Assembly (NCBI GenBank): GCA_009731375.1
Contig: BJOX01000203.1
Location: 399,347 to 435,454, forward strand
Direction: 5' to 3'
Length of the DNA: 36,108 nucleotides
DNA from: Paulinella micropora
Taxonomy: Eukaryota > Cercozoa > Imbricatea > Euglyphida
In this document: piece by piece, positions 20,909 to 30,575 of the stretch
Position numbering within the stretch: the first letter of the stretch is position 1
How the letters are laid out: each line of letters begins with the position of its first letter
Program-made: the position numbers and the translations under genes
Notes under the pieces: generated by a model
What the model was told of the DNA's origin: nothing
The model's database searches: none
What the model saw: the letters and a program-made list of their open reading frames with translations, nothing else

Positions 20909-21138
20909 GAGAGGAGAAAGAGAAGACAGAGAAGACAGAGACAGAAATACAATATAGCTGGTATCCTTAAAATGATGAATATGTGAGCATGTTGGCATGC
21001 TGTGTATGAAAAGTGCCTAGGAGCACATGTAAATGTGTAATATGTATATGTGTACATGTGTATACGTATATGCATGTTTGTTGTTAAACATTTTGGGTAG
21101 GTGGGTGGTGGTGTGTGTGTGAGAGAGAGAGAGAGAGA

Positions 21139-21201
<63 letters not shown>

Positions 21202-21223
21202 AGAGAGGGGGAGGGAGGGAGGA

Positions 21224-21256
<33 letters not shown>

Positions 21257-21501
21257 CTAGAGGAGAGAGAGAGATACACACACACGTACACAGAGATTCA
21301 CCTGTAAGATTCCAAACACCCAACATTCATAAATATTTTAATCTGTTGTCTCATAATAGGTGTAGTCCTGACCTGAAGTAGTGATGTCTTTATGCATGTA
21401 TAAGTAGTCTGTGTGACCTGCAGTCCCTTGGCGACTGCCGAAGAACCAAAAGCTCCAAGATTCTGGTTTGACAAATCGAGCGATGTGCCTTCATAATTGG
21501 C
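14563..21501 (-). CDS. ROCO-family protein: LRR - ROC GTPase - COR - TIR (possibly a broken copy)
   Basis: Minus-strand exons joined by GT/AG introns give the order LRR exons (21418-21501, 20247-20330, 19988-20071, 19739-19822, 19505-19588), post-LRR tail (18918-19043), basic linker (18271-18392), ROC GTPase (about 17978-17027), COR (16719-16320 and the start of 16229-14923), TIR (about 15400-14990) and a helical C-terminal exon (14790-14563). Phases agree across LRR, tail, linker and ROC start, and from the end of ROC through COR. ROC-COR proteins are dimeric GTPase switches; LRRs usually sense and TIR domains signal or cleave NAD in immunity. Problems are a TGA at 17966-17968 in the phase predicted by splicing and at least one frame change inside ROC. 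Either this copy is a pseudogene or an additional intron removes the disturbed part. The true 5' end, with the start codon, was not found. Confidence 0.8.
14923..16229 (-). CDS. Exon with COR second half and TIR domain
   Basis: The acceptor AATGCAG is followed by GRLDSQLLPYLWP, the start of the second COR half. A hydrophobic beta-rich segment with FLPTGYFGRLVGKCIQ (about 15890-15830) is typical of COR-B. A TIR domain then starts with GHWDFLLSHTQRGHAGKEL (about 15400) and includes GLTSWVDVKMKD and QYCLDELRWAVAARVPVV. The glutamate of CLDEL (codon at about 15159-15157) sits where catalytic TIR domains carry their NAD-cleaving glutamate; this alignment is by eye. The frame is open over the whole exon. 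The donor after CAG at 14923 (GTCCTG) is weak, and other phase-0 donors a little further on are possible. Confidence 0.82.
16320..16719 (-). CDS. COR first-half exon of ROCO-TIR gene
   Basis: The exon begins after TTGAATGCAG with VDPTIQALMADLDTAMRAED and contains the COR landmarks MPHSWIRFFDKL, FYMDDQGRVLHN and LVVLDPSRFLVEP. It ends ACAAG at 16320 before GTGCTC, in phase 1, and the next exon restores the glycine of GRLD. It is 400 nt long, open and without oddities. COR is the dimerisation module that follows the ROC GTPase in all ROCO proteins. Confidence 0.85.
16851..16860. other. 10-N gap with duplicated flanks in a ROCO intron
   Basis: ACTTTACACGCCG plus GATGCTTCATTTCTGG stand on both sides with a 3-base difference, pointing to an unmerged overlap. 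It lies in the intron between the ROC and COR exons, so the protein is not affected. Confidence 0.85.
17027..17978 (-). CDS. ROC GTPase exon(s), with in-frame TGA and frame change
   Basis: The P-loop GRAEAGKT lies at 17944-17921, followed by a switch-I-like STVGMD. The G3 box WDLGGQEVF is at about 17428, the G4 box GTHKDS at about 17206 and a closing FYPIDSS near 17050. The exon ends CCG at 17027 before GTGTGC, phase 0. G1 and G3 are about 165 codons apart, against about 45 in a plain Ras-like domain, because a charged, probably coiled-coil segment (LTEKEAKLSERQRQLAAAVA) intervenes. P-loop and G3 are in different frames: the change falls at a GTGTGT run near 17829 and again within 17580-17640, where CAGCGCAAGAAACAG occurs twice. 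A TGA at 17966-17968 lies upstream of the P-loop in the frame set by the linker exon. An unannotated intron inside the insert, or gene decay, would explain this. Confidence 0.7.
17976..18040 (-). repeat. Tandemly duplicated splice-acceptor segment
   Basis: About 31 bp containing TTGATGTTGAGCGTGCAG occurs twice in a row just before the ROC exon. Each copy carries a possible AG acceptor, so either could be used. Both lead to an early stop in the expected phase. Confidence 0.6.
18271..18392 (-). CDS. Basic linker exon of ROCO-TIR gene
   Basis: The acceptor CTCTGCAG is followed by GTACCAGTG (VPVSSAVPEKEAKKNQEPQP) and a Lys/Pro-rich stretch ending KKRS before the donor GTGAGA at 18270. It is 122 nt, enters in phase 0 and leaves in phase 2. 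It is presumably disordered and connects LRR and ROC. Confidence 0.6.
18918..19043 (-). CDS. Post-LRR tail exon of ROCO-TIR gene
   Basis: After GTGTGCAG the frame reads VNPILKQLFGVEL and then DNERILEYLRKQSKIKE, 42 codons in phase 0, ending AAGGAG before GTACAAG. The ILEYLR segment is the kind of helix that caps LRR solenoids before ROC. The first residues (VNPILKQL) still follow the LRR exon start pattern. Confidence 0.65.
19176..19246 (-). pseudogene. Degenerate LRR exon fragment (minus)
   Basis: The frame TVLDIRRNNIGADGAVAL is a clear LRR core but has lost its usual start, and after it runs into unrelated codons and a stop without a donor. It is a decayed member of the same 28-residue exon family. 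Confidence 0.6.
19280..19289. other. 10-N gap with duplicated flanks
   Basis: The 30 bp before and after are the same with one change (ATGAATATATTGAGCTTCAT versus ATGAATATATTGGGCTTCAT, both then AGGTAAAATG). This is an unmerged overlap in an intron. Confidence 0.85.
19363..19381. repeat. GC-rich hairpin beside LRR cassette 1
   Basis: GCTACCG, loop CGCGC, CGGTAGC. It lies 36 bp left of the plus-strand LRR exon at 19417 and has relatives at 19852 and 20104. Confidence 0.7.
19417..19500 (+). CDS. LRR exon, plus strand, cassette 1 (intact)
   Basis: Exactly 84 nt between acceptor GTGCAG and donor AAG/GTACCT, phase 0, 28 residues starting LNKVLQTLSLDSNYIGADG. It is oriented against the ROCO gene. 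Its last base is the first G of the GGTACC palindrome at 19500-19505. No plus-strand gene that would use it is visible, so it is probably silent or a donor copy. Confidence 0.8.
19505..19588 (-). CDS. LRR exon, minus strand, cassette 1 (ROCO orientation)
   Basis: 84 nt, phase 0, starting ANNSIRSIDLRNNIIGNEG, acceptor CATATTAG, donor CAG/GTACCT. It abuts the plus-strand exon at 19417-19500 through the shared GGTACC. This is the ROCO LRR exon nearest to the tail exon, apart from the decayed fragment at 19176. Confidence 0.8.
19651..19734 (+). CDS. LRR exon, plus strand, cassette 2 (intact)
   Basis: 84 nt after acceptor TTGCACAG, 28 residues with ENKTVIELGMGGNKIGPAG, donor AAG/GTACCT. The palindrome GGTACC at 19734-19739 is shared with the minus-strand exon. 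It is opposite to the ROCO orientation. Confidence 0.8.
19739..19822 (-). CDS. LRR exon, minus strand, cassette 2 (ROCO orientation)
   Basis: 84 nt, phase 0, VNKTLQALGLRSNNIGDDG and onward to EALE, acceptor GATATAG, donor GAG/GTACCT. Open and complete. Confidence 0.8.
19852..19867. repeat. Perfect 16-bp palindrome between cassettes 2 and 3
   Basis: GCTACCGCGCGGTAGC is its own reverse complement. It stands midway between two inverted LRR exon pairs. Confidence 0.75.
19906..19983 (+). pseudogene. LRR exon, plus strand, cassette 3 (decayed)
   Basis: 78 nt, two codons shorter than the family, reading VNTSLATLYNNKIGAAGA. The acceptor AG has become GG (ATTGGG against ATTAGG in cassette 4). The donor CAG/GTACCT is intact and shared through GGTACC 19983-19988. 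Confidence 0.7.
19988..20071 (-). CDS. LRR exon, minus strand, cassette 3 (ROCO orientation)
   Basis: 84 nt, phase 0, ANKVLQTLNIAGNNIGDQG then AEAFADALK, acceptor GTGCAG, donor AAG/GTACCT. It differs from the cassette 4 copy in two residues, N to I in the strand region and E to A, so the two come from a recent tandem duplication of about 255 bp. Confidence 0.8.
20104..20120. repeat. Hairpin between cassettes 3 and 4
   Basis: CTACC, loop GCGCGCG, GGTAG: a diverged copy of the palindrome at 19852. Its neighbourhood (TATGCAAAAATGTCAGCAT) also matches the sequence after 19867, which marks the unit as tandemly duplicated. Confidence 0.65.
20160..20242 (+). pseudogene. LRR exon, plus strand, cassette 4 (1-nt deletion)
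   Basis: 83 nt instead of 84. The frame starts VNTSLAALKLYN and changes after a deletion near 20200, and the end in the correct frame reads GATAIAKALQ. Acceptor ATTAG and donor CAG/GTACCT are intact, with GGTACC at 20242-20247. Confidence 0.7.
20247..20330 (-). CDS. LRR exon, minus strand, cassette 4 (ROCO orientation)
   Basis: 84 nt, phase 0, ANKVLQTLIIAGNNIGDQG then AAAFADALK, acceptor ATTGCAG, donor AAG/GTACCT. Near-duplicate of the exon at 19988-20071. Confidence 0.8.
20406..20486 (+). pseudogene. LRR exon, plus strand, unpaired (donor lost)
   Basis: After GCGCAG the frame reads ENKTLRELDIRMNQIGPDG for 27 codons and meets TAG where the others have the last codons and GGTACC. The palindrome and any minus-strand partner are missing, so an inversion or deletion may have ended here. 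Confidence 0.65.
20494..21290. repeat. Duplicated segment with GA microsatellites and a 10-N gap
   Basis: A stretch of about 150 bp starting AAAATGATG(C/A)ATATGTGAG and ending TTTTGGGTAGGTGGGTGGTG occurs at 20495-20640 and again, diverged, at 20967-21112. Each copy is followed by (GA)n tracts (20640-20816, 21117-21285; more at 20878-20935). The gap at 20743-20752 follows a run of G. It lies in the ROCO intron between LRR exons 20247 and 21418. The long leucine/serine or arginine/glutamate frames here are repeat artefacts. Confidence 0.7.
21418..21501 (-). CDS. LRR exon, minus strand, first of the visible ROCO array
   Basis: 84 nt, phase 0, between acceptor TGAATAG and donor CAG/GTCACA. Residues include SLDLSNQNLGAFGSSAVAKG, an LRR with a less canonical second half, as expected for an N-terminal capping repeat. 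It has no plus-strand partner and no GGTACC (GGTCAC instead), so it is not part of an inverted pair. Confidence 0.65.
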
Positions 21502-21610
21502 CTATTCAGAGCAGATAACCCATGAACACAAACAAGAAGTGAAAGAAAAGAGGTTCAAGCGAAAAGTTACAAAGAAAAAAGAAGCTTACGGAAGAAGGCA
21601 AAATACAACA

Positions 21611-21623
21611 ACAAAAAAAAAAA

Positions 21624-21667
<44 letters not shown>

Positions 21668-21677
21668 NNNNNNNNNN
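21611..21677. repeat. Poly-A tract followed by a 10-N gap
   Basis: About 50 A, then the gap at 21668-21677. The tract may be the tail of a retroposed copy on the plus strand or a polymerase artefact at a contig end. Confidence 0.6.
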
Positions 21678-21686
21678 ACAGACCAC

Positions 21687-21836
21687 GAACTTGGTAAGGA
21701 CCTCGTGTTCGTGTTGTCCTTCACGAAAGGCTGCCAAAGCTGCCAACCTTTTCAATGAGAAGTAGTTTCTAGTTGCGACTAGGAATGAGCCCTTTAGTGC
21801 CATGTTGGGGTCGCTGTTAAATATAAAATTATACAA
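21687..21836 (-). pseudogene. Coding relic shared with 5982-6038
   Basis: The frame contains NMALKGSFLVATRNYFSLKR and then LAALAAFREGQHEHEVLT. The last part matches the relic near 6000 on the other strand. No stop interrupts it before the gap, so it might be an upstream exon of a gene (perhaps of the ROCO gene itself) or a dispersed repeat. The family was not recognised. Confidence 0.45.
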
Positions 21837-21989
21837 ATAAATATATTGTAATCACACACACTTGGAAAAAAAATTAAGACTGCAGGAACTTTTTATTTCT
21901 TTTATTTTTTGCCTCCAAAAAATGTTATCTCTAACTTTTGGGGGCTTGCTTCTTCTGCCTCAAAGTTTTTTTTGCATGGTATTTCACAC

Positions 21990-22754
21990 CTTGCGCTATT
22001 TTTTTTCCCGCACAAAAAATACTTTTTGATTCCACTTACGCACTTGGCAAACTGGCACTTGTCCAAGTTCACCTTGAGACCAAACTCTCTCACCCATCGG
22101 AAAACATCCTGGATGTGGGCCAGATGTTCCTCCATGGCATTGGAGAGTAGATGTATTATCATCTATGTAACAAAAAGCGTAATCCTCGGCCTTTTCCCCA
22201 TATTTCTCCATAAACCCACCTGCCCTTCCATCCTCAAACTGGCGTCCGAGCATCTTCTGCATCGCTGCCTGAAATATGCCCGGCGAGTTCCTCAGACCCA
22301 TCGGTAATACCTTCCATTGTTATAGCGTCATCCCTACCACAAACGCTGTAAGCCACCTGCTCTTCCTACTGAGCGGAATTTTCCAGAACCCATTCTTGAG
22401 GTCCAACACCGAGTAAAATTTCGCGTGTTTCAACTTGCGCATACAGTCATCGATCTTAGGCAGCGGGTACGCTCACCCTCGATGATCTTGTTCGCCCGAT
22501 AGTAATTCACACAAAACCTCAGTGCCCCATCCGGCTTCGGAACCATGCGTACATGTGACGAAATCGGGGAGTCCGAAAACTCTAGTGCAGGCCATAATCT
22601 GGGCACACCGGCCCCGAATTAAGTCCTCCACCTTTGCCTTTTCCCAACGTCGAACGACTTTCCTAGCCTTTCCCGCAAGCCCGCGGTACTCTGGTTGGAA
22701 GTCCTTGTAATATTCGTCCAACGCTGGGTGCTGATATGGCTTTAGTATAACCAA
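21990..22754 (-). pseudogene. Reverse transcriptase of Ty3/Gypsy-like element, broken
   Basis: Fragments in several frames carry KVEDLIR (the segment before RT), MVPKPDGALRFCVNYYRANK (from 22546), FYSVLDLKNGFWKIPL, VLPMGLRNSPGIFQ and AFCYIDD (about 22169-22158), then LKVNLDKCQFAKCVSG. These are the usual landmarks of a Ty3/Gypsy RT, with both aspartates of YIDD present. At least three frame changes and a TAA at 22322-22320, in place of an aromatic codon before QWKVLPMG, make it inactive. The sequence left of about 22030 no longer matches an RT. Confidence 0.75.
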
Positions 22755-22968
22755 CTGTACCCTTGCGCTTCGCGCAACTGCATGTGGGTCATCATCTTTA
22801 GTCGCCCCTAGCTTGGTGAACGATACCGCGTAAGTATCCGTATGAAAGAGAGAACTGCTGTCCGCCCCCTCACCATATCCTCCGCGTCATCATCAATAAT
22901 TCCATAGTGCACCAAACCCGACCGGCAGTCAATTAATGTATTCATCCTATTGAGCTGCTTGAACCCGA

Positions 22969-23259
22969 TCAGCAATCCCCCCGAATATTCCGGACATAGA
23001 ACTGAATGTCAAAGGACTTACCGGAGTAGAGTTCAATGGTCAAGACCATCTTTCCCGTAACCTCCGCCATCGCTTTTCCATTCACCCCTTCTATGCTTCC
23101 TTTCATAGGCAACATGTATCTATCCAACCACGCCCTATTCGCCGTTATGAATTCCGCGCCCGCGATATTAATGTTAGCCAACGTATCATTGGCTATATCG
23201 CATGCACTCTCAAGGTCCAAACAGTAAACCTGATTAATGCATAACGCATGTTCCTGCAT
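22969..23259 (-). pseudogene. Retropepsin-like segment of the retroelement
   Basis: The frame includes INIAGAEFITANRAWLDRYM followed by beta-strand-like GKAMAEVTGKMVLTIELYSG. The position between gag and RT and the AGAEF box suggest an aspartic protease. The catalytic D of D-S/T-G-A is not visible (I-A-G-A instead), so it is either a relic or a misassignment. Confidence 0.4.
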
Positions 23260-23839
23260 TTAAATAGCATCCAGGTGTTCCTTCAAGTCAGACAAAAGAA
23301 CAAAACTATTATTTAAATCTTTCCGATCCGACAGCCCACTCTTGATGAGTCCCTCACCAAAAGCAGTAGCCTTCGACTTTCCTGCTTTCATTTCTTTCAC
23401 TCTATCCGCCTCCTTACTTACGGGTTTGACTTTCCTCATCCGTAAAGGCACCGGCTTGGCCTCCCAATTGGGCTCCGCAATGATAGAAACTTTCTTTTTA
23501 AACCTCACCGTCGGAACAGGTAAAATATTTAAAGTAGGTTGAGATTTTCGCGGTACGATAGTAACAACTTTTTTATTTATAATATTAACTTGTCTGGCCT
23601 TCGCGGGCCCTCGATTCCCTTCATTGTCACCACGTTTTCCCCGTTCAATCGTTACCTGCATCACAGAATCATCCATTCCATGAGTAGAGTCCTGACTCTT
23701 GTGAGAAGGGTTACCTGTGGGCATTGCCTTGATTTCCAGCCTCCCCGACTGATTCCTCTTCGGCAAAATCGTTGCTGCGAAAGGTTTCGTCACCTGCCAC
23801 ACGACAACATCCCCATCAGTAATCACTGACGAATCCGTT

Positions 23840-24188
23840 TCCCCCCCCCCCCCCCCCCCTTTCCCCCCCCCCCCCTTTTCCCCCCCCCCCCCNNNNNNNN
23901 NNNNNNNNNNNNNNNNNNNNNNNNNNNNNNNNNNNNNNNNNNNNNNNNNNNNNNNNNNNNNNNNNNNNNNNNNNNNNNNNNNNNNNNNNNNNNNNNNNNN
24001 NNNNNNNNNNNNNNNNNNNNNNNNNNNNNNNNNNNNNNNNNNNNNNNNNNNNNNNNNNNNNNNNNNNNNNNNNNNNNNNNNNNNNNNNNNNNNNNNNNNN
24101 NNNNNNNNNNNNNNNNNNNNNNNNNNNNNNNNNNNNNNNNNNNNNNNNNNNNNNNNNNNNNNNNNNNNNNNNNNNNNNNNNNNNNNNN
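23840..24188. other. Poly-C runs and 296-N gap with duplicated flanks
   Basis: About 115 bp left of the gap (starting AGCCTCCCCGACTGATTCC) recurs right of it from 24189 with few changes. The gap length is therefore unlikely to reflect missing sequence. The poly-C runs at the gap edge look like a sequencing artefact. Confidence 0.8.
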
Positions 24189-26037
24189 AGCCTCCCCGGC
24201 TCATTCCTCTTCGGCAAAATCGTCGCTGCGAAAGGTTTCGTCACCTGCCACACGACAACATCCCCATCAGTAATCACTGACGAATCCGTTTTCCCCTCCC
24301 CACATTTGTCCCTCAACTGGTGTTTACCAGTCTGAGTTTCCTCTTCCTCCACGTAGGAGACTTCCTCCTCCGCTTCTTCCTTCGAAGCCGCCGTCACCTT
24401 AGCTTTTTTTGAAGGGCAGTCCACCGTCCTTTTTACCGCCCCATCGCTTCTTGCCCTTGAAGCTTCCTCCGCGGTCACGGCCTCCACGCCCTCCACGGCC
24501 GCCTCGGCCACCTCCCTTCCGCAAGGACTTGACTGTCTCATCATATTCCTTCAGTCGATCCTTGACAAGACGTCGAACCCCCTTGTTCTTAATTACCAGC
24601 TCGTCTTTTTTGCGGATTGCCCTGACTATTTCCCAGATGGATTTGCTATGGTTCGCAGCAGTCAACTGCCCCTCCAGGTTCTTCCACTCCACCTTGTCAG
24701 AGTGTAAGCCAGGGCAAGCCTCCTTGTTCGGGCACATGTAGCCCTTGAAGTAGTAGTCAAAGCAAAGCTTGCGACTTCCTTTCAAAGAGGAACTAGAAGA
24801 ACTAGCACCCCTACCCTTCATGCCCTTAGAGGGAGAAATATGCTCCTCGCTAGTCTCTTCCTCGTCCTCCTCCTCCTGCCTTTCCTTGCGTCGGAAGGTT
24901 CTGCCGAAACCCCCCCTTAGGAATATTAGGGATACGGCGTCTTTCAGTCCCCCCTCCAGACTGGATGGCATTCGCCTTCCCCACTGGTGTTCCTTCCAGC
25001 TGGGTTTAGCCACCGCTGCTAACGCCTTCATCCCGCCCGCGGAGACCAACGTATCCTCCCACGATCTCTCGGCCAGCAGGAAGTCCTTCCACATGTCTCT
25101 TGGTCATATCCGTCCGCAAAGGTTTTCCATGCCGGGGCCGCATCCGTCGTGAAATCGACGTTGTCCGGGATCGCATTCGCTCATCTGCCCTCCGGCCATC
25201 CTTTAGCAATGGCTCGGAAAACACACGGATCGTGCTGATGGATCCTTGCCATAGGATGAATCGTTTGAGGCTGATGAAAAACGCATTGTCCGTCTTCAGA
25301 TTCTCCATCGCAATCCGAAATGCCCCCCTCACCCTAATCGGTTTCTTGCTCGACGTTGCCAACGCACTGCCAACCACCGTGGAAATGTGTCCTGTCAGCA
25401 TAACCTCACTAGTCAAATCCCAATGACTTCCGTGAAGTACGAGCAAAGCAAGGAGAGCATGCATCATTGCGTGCAGTTTGGACATCGTAACGGACCCCGT
25501 TTCCCCATAAACATCCCGTTCCTGTATTTCCTTGGTCATTCCCTTTGTGATACTGTCCGCCGTAAAGTGATCCATAAGGTCCGCATCCGTGCACTGTCGG
25601 AGAATATCAACGAAGGTCATCGGCGACTCAAAACTGCTCTCTCTCATATACTTAAAGAGCACATTGATCGCTTTACGCAACCATCGCGAGGTCATATACG
25701 GCAAACAGTTTACTTGTTGGGTAAACCATATTGTTGGCTTTGTATCCCCTTTTGACCCCGGGGCAAATGCAACAGGCGAGAACTTGTCAAGGAATATCGG
25801 CATCCTCTTCCTTTCCTGTTCATATCGTGCCACAGGTTCCAAGGGATCATCCTCATCCCTTTTCTTGATGACCGCATATCTCTCTTCCCATGCTGCGTAT
25901 TTCTCCACGCAAACCTCTACGGCCTTCGCGACCTCCATGAGGTACAAGAGATATCGATACACGTCCTCGTGAGCCTGCTCCCTTGCTACAAGCAAAATCA
26001 CAGGATCCGGCACCGTAGCCGCAGGATCCTTGAGCTT

Positions 26038-26281
26038 GGTTGCTGTGAATGCAGCTGCCTCTGCTTCCTTTAGCAGATCACGCAGGCTCCTATTGGTATT
26101 ATTAGCCAACGTATGCTTGTCCGTCATCAACTCCAATTTTCCCATGAAGCCTTCGACATGGATTATCGGGTTGCTGTGAATGCAGCTGCCTCTGCTTCCT
26201 TTAGCAGATCACGCAGGCTCCTATTGGTATTATTAGCCAACGTATGCTTGTCCGTCATCAACTCCAATTCTCCCATGAAGG
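26038..26281. repeat. 130-bp-period tandem duplication inside gag
   Basis: About 114 bp starting GGTTGCTGTGAATGCAGCTG stand at 26038-26151 and again at 26168-26281, nearly identical. The period of 130 shifts the reading frame and brings in a stop. It may be real or a misassembly. Confidence 0.75.
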
Positions 26282-27009
26282 TGTCCGGTGTCTTTTCCCC
26301 CCACACCTTCGTGTCCTTCATCCGTTTCGTTTCCTTCATTTTGCCCTTTGCGGCTTCCCAATTCTTTACCGCCTTGGAGAATGCAATGGCAACCATGGGG
26401 TACACCTCGTCCTTGAAGAAAGCCAGTACCAAGGTTGCATCAAAAGTATCCCCTTTTACAGGGTCTTCTGACAGCTGTATACCATTCCTCCTTCCAAGCG
26501 TCCTTAGCTTCCTCCCCCGTCATCAGGAATTGGACATCAAACTGCTCAGAAGGAATAGGAGTTGGATAGTAGTCCTCATCCCCATTCTCCAACCTTGGAT
26601 GACCCACCATCTGCAGTTCATGGAGGTGCATGGACACGAACATCCTTGCTACCATCCTCCTAACCTGCACGGGTATCAAAGTTTTGAGCTTAGGTTCGCT
26701 AGGTGAATAGCCAGTGAAGGCAAAAGTGGTTGGATCCCAATTCCATTTTGCCATCCCTCTCGATTCGGCTTTCACCGTATCGTAAACATCGGAGTCCTTA
26801 TCCCTTAATCTGTCTTTGTACTTACTTGCCAAAGGGACAAAGTGTTCCAAAAACTGTTGCTGTTCTTTGGAGCCTACTATGTAGTCCGCTGCTACATGTT
26901 GTAGAAACCCCCCCACAGCCTTCCCCTCCAGTTGTTTAACACACGGGTCCTTGTAAGGATCGTATGCCACCCCAGATGACATGTTGATTTCCAAGGTGTC
27001 AAGGTCCAA

Positions 27010-28200
27010 GTTTCGAGATCAGGGTTCTTACCTGTTTCTCCAAAACCCTCCTTACCACCTTTTTTGTTTTCCCTTGCTTGTAACGACTGAAAGCACTGTC
27101 TCACACGACCAGTACTGAGTACTGATTGTCAAGAAGCTACTTGACACTCTCGCCAAGGCACAGCCAACAACAGTGACTGATTGCCTCCTAAGAGTGCGTC
27201 GTTCCCAATTCCAAAATTTGTTTTTCCAGAGTTCGAAAGAGGCAATGGGACTCCAAATGTATTAAGACCGGAGGTCTACCCTTACGAGCTCAAAGGAAAG
27301 TAAAAAAATGGAATTTAATAATGAACACAACTGGTTCAAAGCTAACCTCCACTTCTAAAGTAAAAAGGGAAGTCAGATATGAACCCAAACAACAAGCCAA
27401 AGGAAAAAAACCGCTGTCAACGGAGTGTGTCTTTGACACGGGTCATCTGACACGATGCGTTACGTCCGTAACCTGAACAAACGCCAAAACATATCACTAA
27501 CAACAACACATAAGTGCAATTTCCTTTAGCCATAAATTCGAGTCACAGTCACGGGAAAAAGGCCAAATTTCACGGAATTTCCGTGAACTTTTTCCAAAAC
27601 TTCAAACGGTTACTACATGTGCTGTAGAAGGATCGGGTCAACGCTTTTAATGTGGGAGGTTATTCAATATTGATGCTACACAATAGTGTAATCTGCATCC
27701 TAAAAACCTTCTCCACGCCGGTAAACTGTTAAGTGTAAGATGTAGGTTTTAAGGTCTTTATGGGACTCATCCAAGCTTCCTAGCTTTCCTTCCATATTCC
27801 TTATCCTAATACAACATTAAAACCAGACGTATTAATCAGAACCGGAAATGTAATAAGAATTCATCTTAAAATACATTTAATAACAGTTGAAGAAGTTACT
27901 TCCAAGACATATGTAGGTTCTCCCTAGTAAAAGTGGTCGGTAGAATACAAAAAAATATTCAGAACGCTACATTAAGATTTAAGAAATAAAAACGATACTA
28001 AGTTGTAGTATGAATATCCTTACTAATGTTTCGTGAAGGAATAATAAAAAAATATATAGATTTGACTACAAACGGTGACTTCAAAGTTGCAGCAAACAAG
28101 TTGTAAAAAAGTCCTGAAAGATTTGGTGAACGGTGGCACAGCAACACTCGGCCCACCCCTCTTTTTGTTGGAAACAGTGTCGATCCGCTTGCCAAACGAC
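27010..28200. other. Non-coding interval, no gene seen
   Basis: Moderately AT-rich sequence upstream of the retroelement gag (minus) and of the gene starting at 28201 (plus). It could hold the leader and LTR of the former and the promoter of the latter. I found no repeat that marks LTR edges and no clear promoter motif. Confidence 0.4.
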
Positions 28201-29943
<1,743 letters not shown>

Positions 29944-29996
29944 TTCAGCATTTTCTTATTGTGGAAATGACATAATTCATAATTACGTCTGGGTGG

Positions 29997-30479
29997 GCGT
30001 TAGTAGTGAACTTGACTGGTGTAAATACAGTCCCTTACAAACCACTTGGTATATTAATAAAATAATATTACCAGCAGCTTATTCAGCATGTCTACTAACT
30101 TGATCAAGCAGAAAACCGGTCTTGAAACATTATTTTCATAGTGCACTGAACTTGACTAGTTTTAAAAAAAATCCCACACATGATTAGAAATAATGCATGT
30201 AGTTGTTATACATACTAACACACCAGTTGCTATATTAATAAAATAATATTACCGGCAGCTCATTCAGCATGTGCTTCAAGCTTTTGAAGCATAAAACCGG
30301 TTTTGAAACATTATTTTCATAGTGCACTGAACTTGACTAGTTTAGAAAAAATCCCACACACGATTAGAAATAATGCATGCAGTTGTTATACATACTAACA
30401 CACCCCTTGCTGTATTAATAAAATGATATTACCGGCAGCTTATTCAGCATGTGCTTCAAGTTTTTGAAACATAAAACAT

Positions 30480-30480
<1 letters not shown>
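29997..30480. repeat. Tandem repeat, period about 181 bp, about 2.6 copies
   Basis: GTGCACTGAACTTGACTAG occurs at 30141 and 30322, with a diverged start near 30005. The blocks TTAATAAAATAATATTACC and CAGCTTATTCAGCATG recur with the same spacing. The array is non-coding and ends in a poly-T run. Confidence 0.75.
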
Positions 30481-30519
<39 letters not shown>

Positions 30520-30575
30520 TNNNNNNNNNNAATTTTTTTTTTAAGTTTTAATATTTATTATTAATATTTACTTAC
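30481..30575. other. Poly-T run and 10-N gap
   Basis: Poly-T at 30480-30518, gap at 30521-30530, then AT-rich sequence that forms the beginning of the intron of the minus-strand exon at 30576. Confidence 0.7.

Larger units (their letters stand above)
21902..27009 (-). mobile_element. Ty3/Gypsy-like retroelement, decayed
   Basis: Minus-strand pieces give a long gag (27009 to about 23260), a protease-like segment (23259-22969) and a reverse transcriptase (about 22560-21990) in Ty3/Gypsy order. RNase H and integrase are missing: the RT breaks off near 22030 into an AT-rich sequence. Many frame changes, a 130-bp internal duplication and a 296-N gap interrupt it. LTRs were not identified. Confidence 0.7.
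23260..27009 (-). pseudogene. Long gag of the Ty3/Gypsy-like element with a CCCH finger
   Basis: From 27009 the frames run 27009-26440 (MDLDTLEINMSSGVAYDPYK onward), 26460-26163, 26145-about 25200, 25094-24399 and, past the gap, 23830-23260. They are joined by frame changes near 26455 and 25150 and disturbed by the 130-bp duplication at 26038-26281. A zinc finger CFDYYFKGYMCPNKEACPGLH (C-x9-C-x5-C-x3-H) is encoded at about 24765-24700. A GRGGRGGRGGRDRGG arginine-glycine stretch follows at about 24520-24470. Both would bind RNA. The C-terminal part at 23750-23260 is Lys-rich and disordered. This is a gag with an unusual nucleic-acid-binding module. Confidence 0.55.
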
